Positions 1-9,649 of a DNA stretch of 54,609 bases are shown piece after piece. Position 1 is the first letter of the stretch. Each line of letters starts with the position of its first letter. The stretch lies in contig JAFCFJ010000005.1 in NCBI GenBank assembly GCA_017608705.1, positions 1 to 54,609 on the forward strand, in the 5' to 3' direction. Under the pieces are notes generated by a model. The model ran no database searches. It saw only the letters and a program-made list of their open reading frames with translations, and was not told the origin of the DNA. A program made the position numbers and the translations under genes. This DNA comes from Candidatus Pacearchaeota archaeon (GTDB lineage Archaea; Nanobdellota; Nanobdellia; Pacearchaeales; GW2011-AR1).

Positions 1-3000
1 GTACAGCTTATGGTATGGCTTCCTGCCACAGCACTATAGCTATAACTGCAAGAGCTTGCCGAGCAGGTAGCAACAGTAGAGCCATCTATTGCTATGCTAA
101 CATTTGCAACGCCAACATTGTCGGTAGCAGAGCATGTTATTGAAACACTTTGACCCGATGTTGCCGATGTTGGAGAGGAAAGGGTGGGGGATGGAGCTTC
201 TGTATCTTCTTCTAAAGTTATAATATGTTCGCTCATGTGTGGTAATGTGAAATTGAGCTCACCTGTTGAGTAATTGTAACTGACATTGTAGCTTGAATTT
301 GAGCTGATCAATGTCCTGTTTCCGATTGCCGCAATAATTACTCCATTATCTTTGACAACAAAGTTTGATGTTACGTTGTAAATTATAGTGAATGATTTAT
401 TATAAATATCGTAATTTGTATTATTAGTTACCTGTAATTTTACTTTCTTTGATGTTATATTGTAAGTGGCATTAATAACATCTACATGAACAGGAACGTA
501 TTTTAATCGAGGAATAGAATAATTGTAACTACCCCCAGTAATTATAGTAATTGTTTCATTTTTTCCTGCACCAATTTCTGGCAATGAAACATATTCGTTT
601 TCAACATAAATATTATATAGACCATTATTTAACAAAACTGAACTTATATTTTTGTTTGCTTTAAGAGTCACGCCCCTCGTTGCTATTTGATTGTTATTCT
701 TAACTGTAATTACACTTCCATTCTGCTCCGTTATTGAAACATTTTCTAAATATAGAAGCCAATCAAGAATTTCTGAAACTGGAGCGACCCACAAAACTCC
801 TTCATTTTGTTTTTCTTCTATCCATGCAAGAAAGTTATCAAAATCTGGTTTTATTTCCAATAGAGTGTAGTCTGATGTTAGATTATTGTAAAATGCCCCT
901 CCTTCATGACTACCTGTTGTAAGGTGTGTATATACTATCTGTAATCCGTTAGTCTTTATAAGTTCGTTTTCTATCCTAGTTGTATTTGCACAGCCCTGAT
1001 TTTCAAGATTTAGTAGGTTCATGAATTCTGTATAGTTTTCACAGTCAGAGCCTCCCCTTATGAAAAACCATATCTTGCTTTCATTATCTATTTTATTTAC
1101 CCTGTGCAAAGGCGCACCATAAGTAACTGATATTTCCTCATCAAATAAATTATATGGTCTTCTAACTGGAATCATTCCAGCCCAAACATACTTGAAATTG
1201 TTGTTTTTAATTAAATCAAATGAATAATATGTAGCATTATCTGGAATTCCGCCCCAGTACACAACAGCTTCATAATTATCAGCCATTCCATGGTCAACCC
1301 ACATTATTGTTCTGTAGACATTTCTTAAAAATTGTAATGCCTGGCTTATAACAGTTCTGTTATCTGATAAATAGCTTGGCGAATGTATTCCTATTTCTAT
1401 TCCATGATTATTATACATGTCATCTATAAGAGATTTAAGTTCAGGGTCTCCGTTTATAGAACATTGTCTATATACAGAATAGTATGGAACACAGCTTCCA
1501 TTTGTCCATAAATTCTTTGTTATTCTTAAATTATGACCTATAACACCTTTCTTTCCATAGTCTGGAGATGATATATTTGATGTTCCATAATAAACAGCTC
1601 TTGTAATCTCCTTACCATATAAATCATCATCGCTCATTGTCCATGCTGCTTTGTATAATCTTTTCCATCTTGATTTAACAACTTCTACAGATGGCTCGCT
1701 TGATTCTATTTTTATAACAAAAGTTCCCTCGCTTATGTCTCCCTGCTTCCTTAATATTTCTTTGTATGTTGCCAAATTTGGATTTATATCAGCCTTGCTT
1801 CTGTTTATAAAGCTAACAAATATATGTCTATCTGCTGAATAAAGATACAAATCAAGACCACTCTCATAGTTCTTTTCCATCAGTTCTATTCCGCTTGCTC
1901 CGAAATAATTACCATAAATGTAGATAACATTTGAATCATTTATTTTAGCTATTATTGGAGAAAACTCTGTTCCTTTTCCATCTATACTCCATTTGAAGGT
2001 ACTTGTGTCAAAAATATATAAGTTTCTCTTATCCTTTATTAGTGATATATCATCTATCCAAACAGTTGCATTTTGATAATTTCCTGATGATGTTCCATTA
2101 AGAATTACAAACTTATACTGATTGATATTTTGTTCATCTATTCCTGATTTATTTATCAATATACCAGCAGTAACCCATGTTCCAGAAGTAATATATACAT
2201 TATCTGAATAAGTTCCAGAAGCACTATCAAAATAGCTACGTGATGATACTCTTGGAACGCTTATCTTCATTTTATATGTTAGATAATCATAATCACTTAT
2301 GTTTTTTGGTACGTTTATATGTGTTATATTAGAGTATCCAGGTTTTATCAATAACATGCTTAGTTCAGAACCATCTGTTAAATCTGCATTTTCCCATCTC
2401 AATGAGCTATTTCCAGAATACTTTGTTTCATTGTCCAAATACCAATATCCACTACCAGCCCACCATCCTCCTTTGCCATAATTGCTAACTGGTACTCCAT
2501 GATATATTTCTTTACTAAATCTTATATCGTCTATGTAAATTGTTATATTTGGTGGCTCAAACCAGCCATTGTCTCTTACTCTTATTTTAATTTCAGTAAC
2601 ATTCGTAAAATTTTTACTTTCGGCTATAGAAGGACAATTAGCTAATGAACATATATCCTTAAATTTCTATTTTACCAGGCTCCATTTGTTTGCTGGAAAA
2701 TAGTTAGTGTAAAGCGTCCTTAATCTTACTATATCTCCCGTTGAATTTTCTCCTTTTATATTTAATTCCAATTTCACTTTTTTATCCGGATAAATCCAAA
2801 AACTTAACCAAGACACATTACTGAGATTTATTCCTCCTGTTGGTTTTACCATCTGAGTTATATCTACGTTTCCATCATTATCGTCCCTTACAACAAGTTT
2901 AATTGAACCTGATCCTTCTTTTACATACTGTAAATTTGTATTTAGGGATATACTTCCATTGCCACCAAAAGACCATCCGCTTGTACTGTCCATGCTGTCC

Positions 3001-3560
3001 CATTGAGTATCATTAATGAGCTGTGCTGGTTCAAATGGGTCTATTATTGTTTTTTCAAAAACGGTTGGCAAATCAAGTTTTATTATCTCGTTTGTTATGT
3101 TCATATCATTCAAGTATATGATTTTAACATTGATTGTTGATTTAGAGCTATCATTATAGAACGTATATGTAGTGTTTACTCTAATATACGAGTTATTTTG
3201 AGAAAATGACAAAATAGCAGTATTGCCATTTACTGCTAAATTATGATAAGATACACCTAAATCATGTTTATAAGTTATGTTATCATCATATTTTGTTTCT
3301 CTTGTTGTTCTGGAAAAATCTGGTCTGTATGATTGTATCCATCCACCAATGTGAACATCTCCAACATTTGATAGTAGTGTTGTTCCAGAGTAATTATAGA
3401 AATTACACAAACCAGTTTGCTTGCTACATATAGCATAATAATTTGTAGAGTTAATTATGTAGTGTGTTGAGTTTTCAGATGTCCAAGCAGCTTCACTCCC
3501 TTGTATGAAAGATATACAAAACAGAAAAATGAAACACACAATAAACCAGTATTTTTTCAT
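1..3560 (-). CDS. Large secreted protein (signal peptide, carbohydrate-binding-like N-terminal region, polysaccharide-deacetylase-like middle, Ig-like C-terminus), interrupted by an in-frame TAG at 2667-2669; runs off the left edge
   Basis: ORF 2667-3560 (-) starts MKKYWFIVCFIFLFCISFIQG. Reading the same frame past TAG gives KFKDICSLANCPSIAESKNFTNVTEIKIRVRDNGWFEPPNITIYIDDIRF... with no further stop to position 1. The middle contains ...MSDDDLYGKEI...YNNHGIEIGIHSPSYLSDN...; the end contains ...TEAPSPTLSSPTSATSGQSVSITCSATDNVGV... Confidence 0.8.
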
Positions 3561-3615
3561 TTTGACTTTTTCACCTCTTTTATTAATAAAAATTAGAAGG
3601 AAAAAATTTAAAAAT

Positions 3616-4020
3616 CTAACGTCCTAACGGAATCAGAAGCACACGCCTCTCGCGCGGGCCGTCAAATTCAGCTAAGGCAAGAGATTGCCACGTCCCTAGC
3701 TTTAATCTGCCTTGTTCCACAGGTAATACAATGCTCGGCCCGACCAATGCAGCCTTAACATGTGCATCACCATTGTCATCGATAGCATCATGTTTCCATA
3801 CACCTTTTGGTGCTATCTTCCTTAGCGCTTCAAGCACATCATCTTGAACAGCCTCATCATAATTTTCATTGACTACGAGAGCACAGGTGGCATGAGGCAC
3901 AAAAACAAGTATCGCTCTGAGGTCTTGTGTATTGGCAAGCTCAGCAACTATTTCATTTACCTGCTGTGTAATATCTACAAGCTGTTCTCGCTTGCTTGTC
4001 TTGATTGTGAATTCTTTCAT
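3616..4020 (-). CDS. YjbQ / UPF0047 family protein
   Basis: 134 aa; ...ILVFVPHATCALVVNENYDEAVQDDVLEAL...NGDAHVKAALVGPSIVLPVEQGRLKLGTWQSLALAEFDGPRERRVLL matches the family pattern. Confidence 0.9.
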   Translation of the reverse strand: MKEFTIKTSKREQLVDITQQVNEIVAELANTQDLRAILVFVPHATCALVVNENYDEAVQDDVLEALRKIAPKGVWKHDAIDDNGDAHVKAALVGPSIVLPVEQGRLKLGTWQSLALAEFDGPRERRVLLIPLGR

Positions 4021-4171
4021 ATCCAGATCAGATGGGTTTTCTTTAAATAATTTTTCTAAAGCTTTAGAAATACTTTCTTGCTCTTTTTATGTAAAAGGCA
4101 GGTTGGTAGAGGAATTGAAATAGATGTTGTGCAGAAGAAAAAATTATAAGTGATAGCTCTGTAGCAATAGC

Positions 4172-4483
4172 ATGAAAACTGGAGAAAAAGCGAGTGGTAA
4201 GCAAGAGATTGATGAAGAAAGGGTTGCAAGATATTATGAGTTAAGCTCAAGAGCGTTGCAAGTCGCAAGAACACATGTCGCGAGAGGAAAGGAAAAAGAG
4301 GCACATGTTATAGTAGAAATTGTCTCGTGCTATTTGCAAGATGCAAAGCATTTTTGGCAAGATGGCAAGCTTGCTGATGCTTTTGCTTGCCTCAACTATG
4401 CTCATGGCTGGCTTGATTGCGGTGCGAGGCTTGGCATTTTTGATGTGAAGGATAATAAGCTTTTTACAGTAGATCCTGAATGA
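4172..4483 (+). CDS. DUF357-like archaeal protein
   Basis: 103 aa; helical ...SCYLQDAKHFWQDGKLADAFACLNYAHGWLDCGARLGIF resembles DUF357. Confidence 0.75.
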   Translation: MKTGEKASGKQEIDEERVARYYELSSRALQVARTHVARGKEKEAHVIVEIVSCYLQDAKHFWQDGKLADAFACLNYAHGWLDCGARLGIFDVKDNKLFTVDPE

Positions 4484-4521
4484 ATAGCTGAGTAGCAAGA
4501 TATAAAAACTAAGAGAGAACT

Positions 4522-5229
4522 ATGAAAAATATGAAGAAGAAAGAAAAAAAGAGGATTGTGATAAGTCTTGGCGGAAGCGTAATCGTGCCAGACAAGATTA
4601 ATCTGAAACTTCTAAAAGAATTTAAGAAAGTTTTATTGAAACACAAAGCAGGATATAAATTTGTTGTTGTGTGTGGTGGCGGTAATGTGGCGAGGCTGTA
4701 CATAGATGCTTTACGAAGAGCGGGCAGAAATGAAAAGCTTCAGGCATTGATTGGTATAAGCATCACGAGAGTAAATGCACGTTTTCTGAGCTATATTTTT
4801 GGCCGCGATCCTAGCGAGGGGGTGCCACATAGCATAGAACATGTAAAACGTTTGCTTGCGAAACAAGATATAGTCTTTTGTGGCGGCCTGCGTTATATGC
4901 CAAAGGAAACCTCGGACACGACAGCAGCAAAGATAGCAAGAGCCCTGCGGTGTGAGTTTATTAACATCACTAACGTTGCAGGTCTCTATGATAAAAATCC
5001 TCTAAAATACAAAAATGCTAAGTTTCTGCCGCGAGTTTCATGGCGCTATCTCTATGAGAAAGCAAAAGCCATAGAATATAGACCAGGCCTTCACTTTGTT
5101 ATCGATGCAAAGGCGGCCAAGATTCTGATGGAAAACAAGATCAAGACCTATATAATAGGCACATGCATGCAAGAGCTTGATAAGCTGCTTGGTGGCAAGA
5201 ATTTCAGAGGAACTATTGTTGAGGGCTAA
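4522..5229 (+). CDS. pyrH: UMP kinase, archaeal type
   Basis: RIVISLGGSVIVPD...VVCGGGNVARLYIDALR...ETSDTTAAKIARAL...INITNVAGLYDKNP. Confidence 0.92.
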   Translation: MKNMKKKEKKRIVISLGGSVIVPDKINLKLLKEFKKVLLKHKAGYKFVVVCGGGNVARLYIDALRRAGRNEKLQALIGISITRVNARFLSYIFGRDPSEGVPHSIEHVKRLLAKQDIVFCGGLRYMPKETSDTTAAKIARALRCEFINITNVAGLYDKNPLKYKNAKFLPRVSWRYLYEKAKAIEYRPGLHFVIDAKAAKILMENKIKTYIIGTCMQELDKLLGGKNFRGTIVEG

Positions 5230-5230
5230 A

Positions 5231-5740
5231 ATGACCGACGTAAGTAAGGCTAAGATAATAGACACGCAAGATGTGGAAAAAGCAAGGAGAGAAATAGACA
5301 GCGCCCATGCTAAAAATCTAGCAGTTCTCGTTATGGCCCGGGATTTAGAATTCAACGCAGCAATATTGCGTAACAAGAAAGTGGCTGCGCTTTTGGGACC
5401 AGAGCTCACGCCTGAAGAAGGTGGACTGAAGTATAAGGCAAGTGGCATAACCTATGGGCTTGCGAAAAAAGCCGCTGAACACAATATTATCATTGCAGCT
5501 AATCTTGATAAGCTTATAGAGGCAAGTGGCAAGGAAAAAGCCAAACTTCTTGCACGTGTGATGCAAAACATAAAATTGTGCAGGAAGGCAAAAGCGAGGT
5601 TTGCTTTTTACACTAGACTGGATATTGATAAGCACACATTGCGTAGTCTATGCTTAACACTCGGCATGTCAACACAACAGGCAAAAGAAGCAATAGCTGA
5701 CACAGTTTTACTCAAAAGTATTCTCTCACATATTCTTTGA
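5231..5740 (+). CDS. Ribonuclease P protein component 3 (Rpp30-like)
   Basis: ATG at 5231; ...KAAEHNIIIAANLDKLIEASGKEKAKLLARVMQNIKLCRKAKARFAFYTRLDI...LRSLCLTLGMSTQQAKEAI, Rpp30 pattern. Confidence 0.75.
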   Translation: MTDVSKAKIIDTQDVEKARREIDSAHAKNLAVLVMARDLEFNAAILRNKKVAALLGPELTPEEGGLKYKASGITYGLAKKAAEHNIIIAANLDKLIEASGKEKAKLLARVMQNIKLCRKAKARFAFYTRLDIDKHTLRSLCLTLGMSTQQAKEAIADTVLLKSILSHIL

Positions 5741-6881
5741 TTATCGGACTTTTTCTTATGACAGGGGATAATTTTCTAAGGACACGTTTTTCCATTTGCC
5801 GTATGGCTTCTTTGGAAACTCCGGCTTGTGACGCAACACTTTCCAGTGTTTCACCATTCATTGTTCTTTTTGTTACAATAAGAATTTCTCTTGGATTAAG
5901 TTTCCTTTTCATGATGTTCATCAACTCTTCGCGAATGCTCTCTGTATCGATCTTGCTCGCTGCCTCCTCTGCCGGATTTTCTGCATTTTTATTTTCTATT
6001 ACCTCTGTTTTTGGCCTGCCTTCTTCCAATGGTTCTTCATCAAGTGACACGAGTAAAGGAATAGATGATAATAGCTCTTCTAGCTCCCCATCATCACCAT
6101 TCTTTTCAGCATTTCTTATTCTTCTATGAAAATAATGCGGTAATCTTATTACCCCGTTTTTTTCAGCCTCTCTCTGGATACTTCGGATCATTGCTGTTGT
6201 TGCAAACATAGGAAAAGTATCGAGCCTGTGTTTGTCTAATTTATCTATCGCGTTCAAGAGGCCTGCATAGGATGCAGAGAAAGCATCATCGAAGCTAAGA
6301 GCAAATAATTTTGCATACTTATTGGTAATAGTCCATGCCAGCGCCATGTTTTCTTCTAAAGCTTTTTCTCTTAGTGTTTTCCATCTTCGATAACCTTTTG
6401 TTATTTTCTCTGCCGCATTCAAGAAATAATCTGGAAATTCTGCAATTTCCTTACATACTTTTTCCGGCTCTTCAGAAATTCTCTTTTGGTATTTCTCAAT
6501 TAGCGGGATGAAATAATTGGCTAAAGAGAAGCCCGGAGAGTATTTTAGCATTATATTTTGATATGCTTTCCGGCACAATCCTACAATGCCGTTTGCAGAA
6601 GAGTTTGGGCGAGAGATAGTTTCTATTACTGTTTTTCTTGCATCATAGAAAAAGCTAAGAAGTTTCTCTTGTTCTTGTTTTGAGAGATAATTTTTGCCGA
6701 AAAAAAGGGCTAACTGTTCTTTGTCACTTTTAGCCACATCTCTTGCCACTAAACCAAGAGTTGTAAGATGTGTGATTACATAAGAAGCCGTTTCCGCAAG
6801 TTCGGCAAGAGTTTCTTTTCTTTTGTTTTCTTCAGGGCTGCGGAACCATGGGTACTTGATTTCGCGCGATGTCATGGTCAA
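5712..6881 (-). CDS. Sigma-70 family (bacterial-type) sigma factor-like protein
   Basis: Region 2-like EENMALAWTITNKYAKLFALSFDDAFSASYAGLLNAIDKLDKHRLDTFPMFATTAMIRSIQREAEKNGVIRLPHYFHRRI; region 4-like LNPREILIVTKRTMNGETLESVASQAGVSKEAIRQMEKRVLRKL. Confidence 0.85.
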   Translation of the reverse strand: MTMTSREIKYPWFRSPEENKRKETLAELAETASYVITHLTTLGLVARDVAKSDKEQLALFFGKNYLSKQEQEKLLSFFYDARKTVIETISRPNSSANGIVGLCRKAYQNIMLKYSPGFSLANYFIPLIEKYQKRISEEPEKVCKEIAEFPDYFLNAAEKITKGYRRWKTLREKALEENMALAWTITNKYAKLFALSFDDAFSASYAGLLNAIDKLDKHRLDTFPMFATTAMIRSIQREAEKNGVIRLPHYFHRRIRNAEKNGDDGELEELLSSIPLLVSLDEEPLEEGRPKTEVIENKNAENPAEEAASKIDTESIREELMNIMKRKLNPREILIVTKRTMNGETLESVASQAGVSKEAIRQMEKRVLRKLSPVIRKSPIIKEYVREYF

Positions 6882-6925
6882 ATTTATTATTACTGTTAGC
6901 TATTCCTAAATTTAAAATTTTTGAA

Positions 6926-7804
6926 CTAGCTCTGAAGAAAAGCCAAACTTGCGTAGCTCACACTTGCTCCTGCATCTGGGATAATGCTTGCTGAGGTATA
7001 ATATGTTAGCAACTTTGCACACGATGCTCCCAACAATTTGCATACTTCTATCGCAAGAGCTATCGGAGCTGAACCGCAAATCGTAGTGTTTCGTGCTTGC
7101 TCTAGGAAAAGCTTGCTATTTAGTTTTTCAATAGCCTCTACAGCTTTCATATCAAGTTCCCTTATTTTTTCTTGCACATCGAGAGGGTTAGGGCCAAAAG
7201 GGACAAAGCCATACGCGAGCCCGTAATGGGTGAAGTCACTCGATGCAATGACACAAATCTTGCGTTTCATTTGTTCTGCAACCGAAATAATAGTTTCGGC
7301 GATTTTTTTCAGCAGTCCAGTTTCATGACTTGCAACAATTATCGGCACAACTCTTGCTTCTGGATTGAGATAATATAAGAATGGTAATTGTACTTCAATA
7401 GAATGCTCATATGCATGCGCTGCCTCTTTAGATGTGGTATGTAATGCAAGCAGTAATGCCTTTGAGAATTCTGAATCGTTTTTTGATATACCAAGTGGCG
7501 TCTCAAAGTCTTGCATGCTTATTGCTATATCAGAGGCGAGGCCTGTGTGGTTGGTGCCGAGCATGATATGGGTGTCAAATTTCTTCTTTTCTAGGAGTAG
7601 GTAGGCAGTAGCCATAGCTAACCCACTATAAACATATCCAGCATGGGGCACCACTAAGCCATAGAGTTGTGCCTTTGTTAGCTTACTTATTTTTTCTCCT
7701 TCTTGCTCTTGCGCTTTCTTCAGCAATTCAGCAACCACACTCTTGAGCTCTGCTGGCTGTGCAGGGTAGAACTGGCCAGCTACGGCTGGTTTTCTGATTG
7801 CCAT
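6926..7804 (-). CDS. MEMO1 family protein (AmmeMemoRadiSam protein B)
   Basis: MAIRKPAVAGQFYPAQPAELKSVVAELL...YGLVVPHAGYVYSGLAMATAY...IMLGTNHTG...EHSIEVQLPFLYYL. Confidence 0.95.
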   Translation of the reverse strand: MAIRKPAVAGQFYPAQPAELKSVVAELLKKAQEQEGEKISKLTKAQLYGLVVPHAGYVYSGLAMATAYLLLEKKKFDTHIMLGTNHTGLASDIAISMQDFETPLGISKNDSEFSKALLLALHTTSKEAAHAYEHSIEVQLPFLYYLNPEARVVPIIVASHETGLLKKIAETIISVAEQMKRKICVIASSDFTHYGLAYGFVPFGPNPLDVQEKIRELDMKAVEAIEKLNSKLFLEQARNTTICGSAPIALAIEVCKLLGASCAKLLTYYTSASIIPDAGASVSYASLAFLQS

Positions 7805-7867
7805 ATATAATAAGAGAAAGAGGCATATTTAATATTTCTCCTTCCATTATGCAGATTTGAATTTGGC

Positions 7868-8074
7868 TCAGTCGAGAATGAGGTCTTCAAGGCCGAAGAA
7901 AGTTCCATTAAGGTAGTGCTCTGCAATCTTACGCGCTTCATTATTTGAGAAGAGATATCTTTGTGCGAGATATCCTTGCAAGTTTTCAATTTCTTCCTCG
8001 CTAACACCTTGTGCTGGGCTAAGTTCTTGCCAGTTAATAAAAAAATAATCTTCGTAAGATTTGTTATTACCCAT
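7868..8074 (-). CDS. Small hypothetical protein
   Basis: 68 aa ORF filling the gap between MEMO and pheS. Confidence 0.5.
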   Translation of the reverse strand: MGNNKSYEDYFFINWQELSPAQGVSEEEIENLQGYLAQRYLFSNNEARKIAEHYLNGTFFGLEDLILD

Positions 8075-8200
8075 AAGTAATTATATAAACCACGATTTAT
8101 AAATCTTTCTATCATTACTACTTTGTAAGAGTGACAATTTCTTGGATAAATGAAAGATGCCTGCAAAAGCTTTTAAAATTCTCTCTGCTTGGTTTTTACC

Positions 8201-9648
8201 ATGAGTGTTACTGATAATGGTAATGAGAGAGAGTTGCTTGAGACCCTCAGCCCGAACGAGCGCAAGATTCTGCCGTTTCTTGGCAAGAGCTTTGATGAGC
8301 TTTGCAAGCTAACAAGTCTGGATGAGGTAGCTGTCCTGCGTGCTTTACAGTTTCTTGAAAACAAGGGTCTGTTAAGACTTAGAATGGAAGATAAGCTAGT
8401 CGTTGTTCTTGATGAGAACGGTAAGCGCTATGTCAGAGAAGGTTTACCAGAGAGAAGGCTGCTTGATGTTCTTACTAAGCATGGAAGTGTGGCTATGGAA
8501 AATGCGGCTAAGCTTGCCGGCCTTGACGCCAACGAGTTACGGGCTGCGATAGGCGCTCTGAAAAAGAAAGCTATGGTTGAGATAAAAGATGGCAAGCTTG
8601 TTCTCATGGCTGGAAAAGATGAGGCTAAGAAAAAAATGCTGGAAGAAATATTCCTCGAAAAATTGCCTCTTGCACTTGACACACTGGAACCGCAGGACAA
8701 ATATGCATTGGAGATGTTGCGTGACAGGAAAGAAATAGTTAAGGTTGAGAAAAGAAAAGTTATCAGTTATGAATTAACGGAGCTTGGTAAGAGATTTGCT
8801 GGTAAAAAAGTTAAGCTTGATTTGATCGAAGAACTAACACCTGAAATGTTGAAAACACAGGGCTGGCGAGGTAAAAAATTTAGACGCTATGACGTGGTGA
8901 GCGCGGTGCCGAAGATCTATGGCGGGAAGAAACATTTTATAAGGCAAGCAATAGAGCATGTAAGGAAAATTTGGCTCGAACTCGGTTTTGAAGAGATGGA
9001 AGGACCACTCATCACGACAGGATTTTGGAATTTTGACGCGCTGTTCACGCCGCAAGACCATCCTGCACGCGAACTTCAGGATACGTTCTTCATCAAAGGT
9101 AAGGTAGGAAAGTTACCCGGAGCAAGGCTTGTGGCGGAAGTTAAGAAAGCGCATGAACAAGGCATAGAAGGGAGCAAGGGCTGGCAATATAAGTGGCAAG
9201 AGCAAGAAGCAAGAAAAATCGTGCTGAGAACACATACAACATGTTTGTCAGCGATGACGCTTGCTAAATTGCGCGAAGCAGATTTGCCGGCAAAGTTTTT
9301 TGCAATAGGTAAAACATATAGGAACGAGACCATAGATTACAAGCATTTAGTAGAGTTTCATCAGACAGAAGGTATAGTTGTGAGTCCTGATGTAAATTTC
9401 AGGCATTTGCTTGGCTATCTCAAAATATTCTTCGAGAAAATGGGTTTCAGCAAGATCAAATTTGTGCCCCATTATTTTCCATATACAGAGCCGAGCGTTG
9501 AAATTCATTACTTGGTAAGCCAATTCCTGTTCTTGCTTGGGGTCTTGGCCTCGAGCGCATTATTATGGATTATTATGGGATAAGGGATTTGCGTTTGATG
9601 TATGCTAACAACATTTCGCTATTGCGCGAGACAAAGGCATGGATGTAA
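8201..9648 (+). pseudogene. pheS: Phenylalanyl-tRNA synthetase alpha subunit, apparently disrupted by an internal deletion and frameshift near 9512
   Basis: ORF frame gives ...GKTYRNETIDYKHLVEFHQTEGIV...FVPHYFPYTEPSVEIHYL and then junk. The C-terminus GKPIPVLAWGLGLERIIMDYYGIRDLRLMYANNISLLRETKAWM* is in a different frame, ending at 9648. Confidence 0.85.
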
Positions 9649-9649
9649 A

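Noticed and set aside
1651-2481. Small plus ORFs in the left 2.6 kb
   Set aside because: The minus strand there is one long open frame with coherent secreted-protein sequence; the plus ORFs are its shadows.
2667-3560. Genome-wide TAG recoding as explanation for the amber codon
   Set aside because: Several other genes in the window end naturally at TAG, so full reassignment is not supported.
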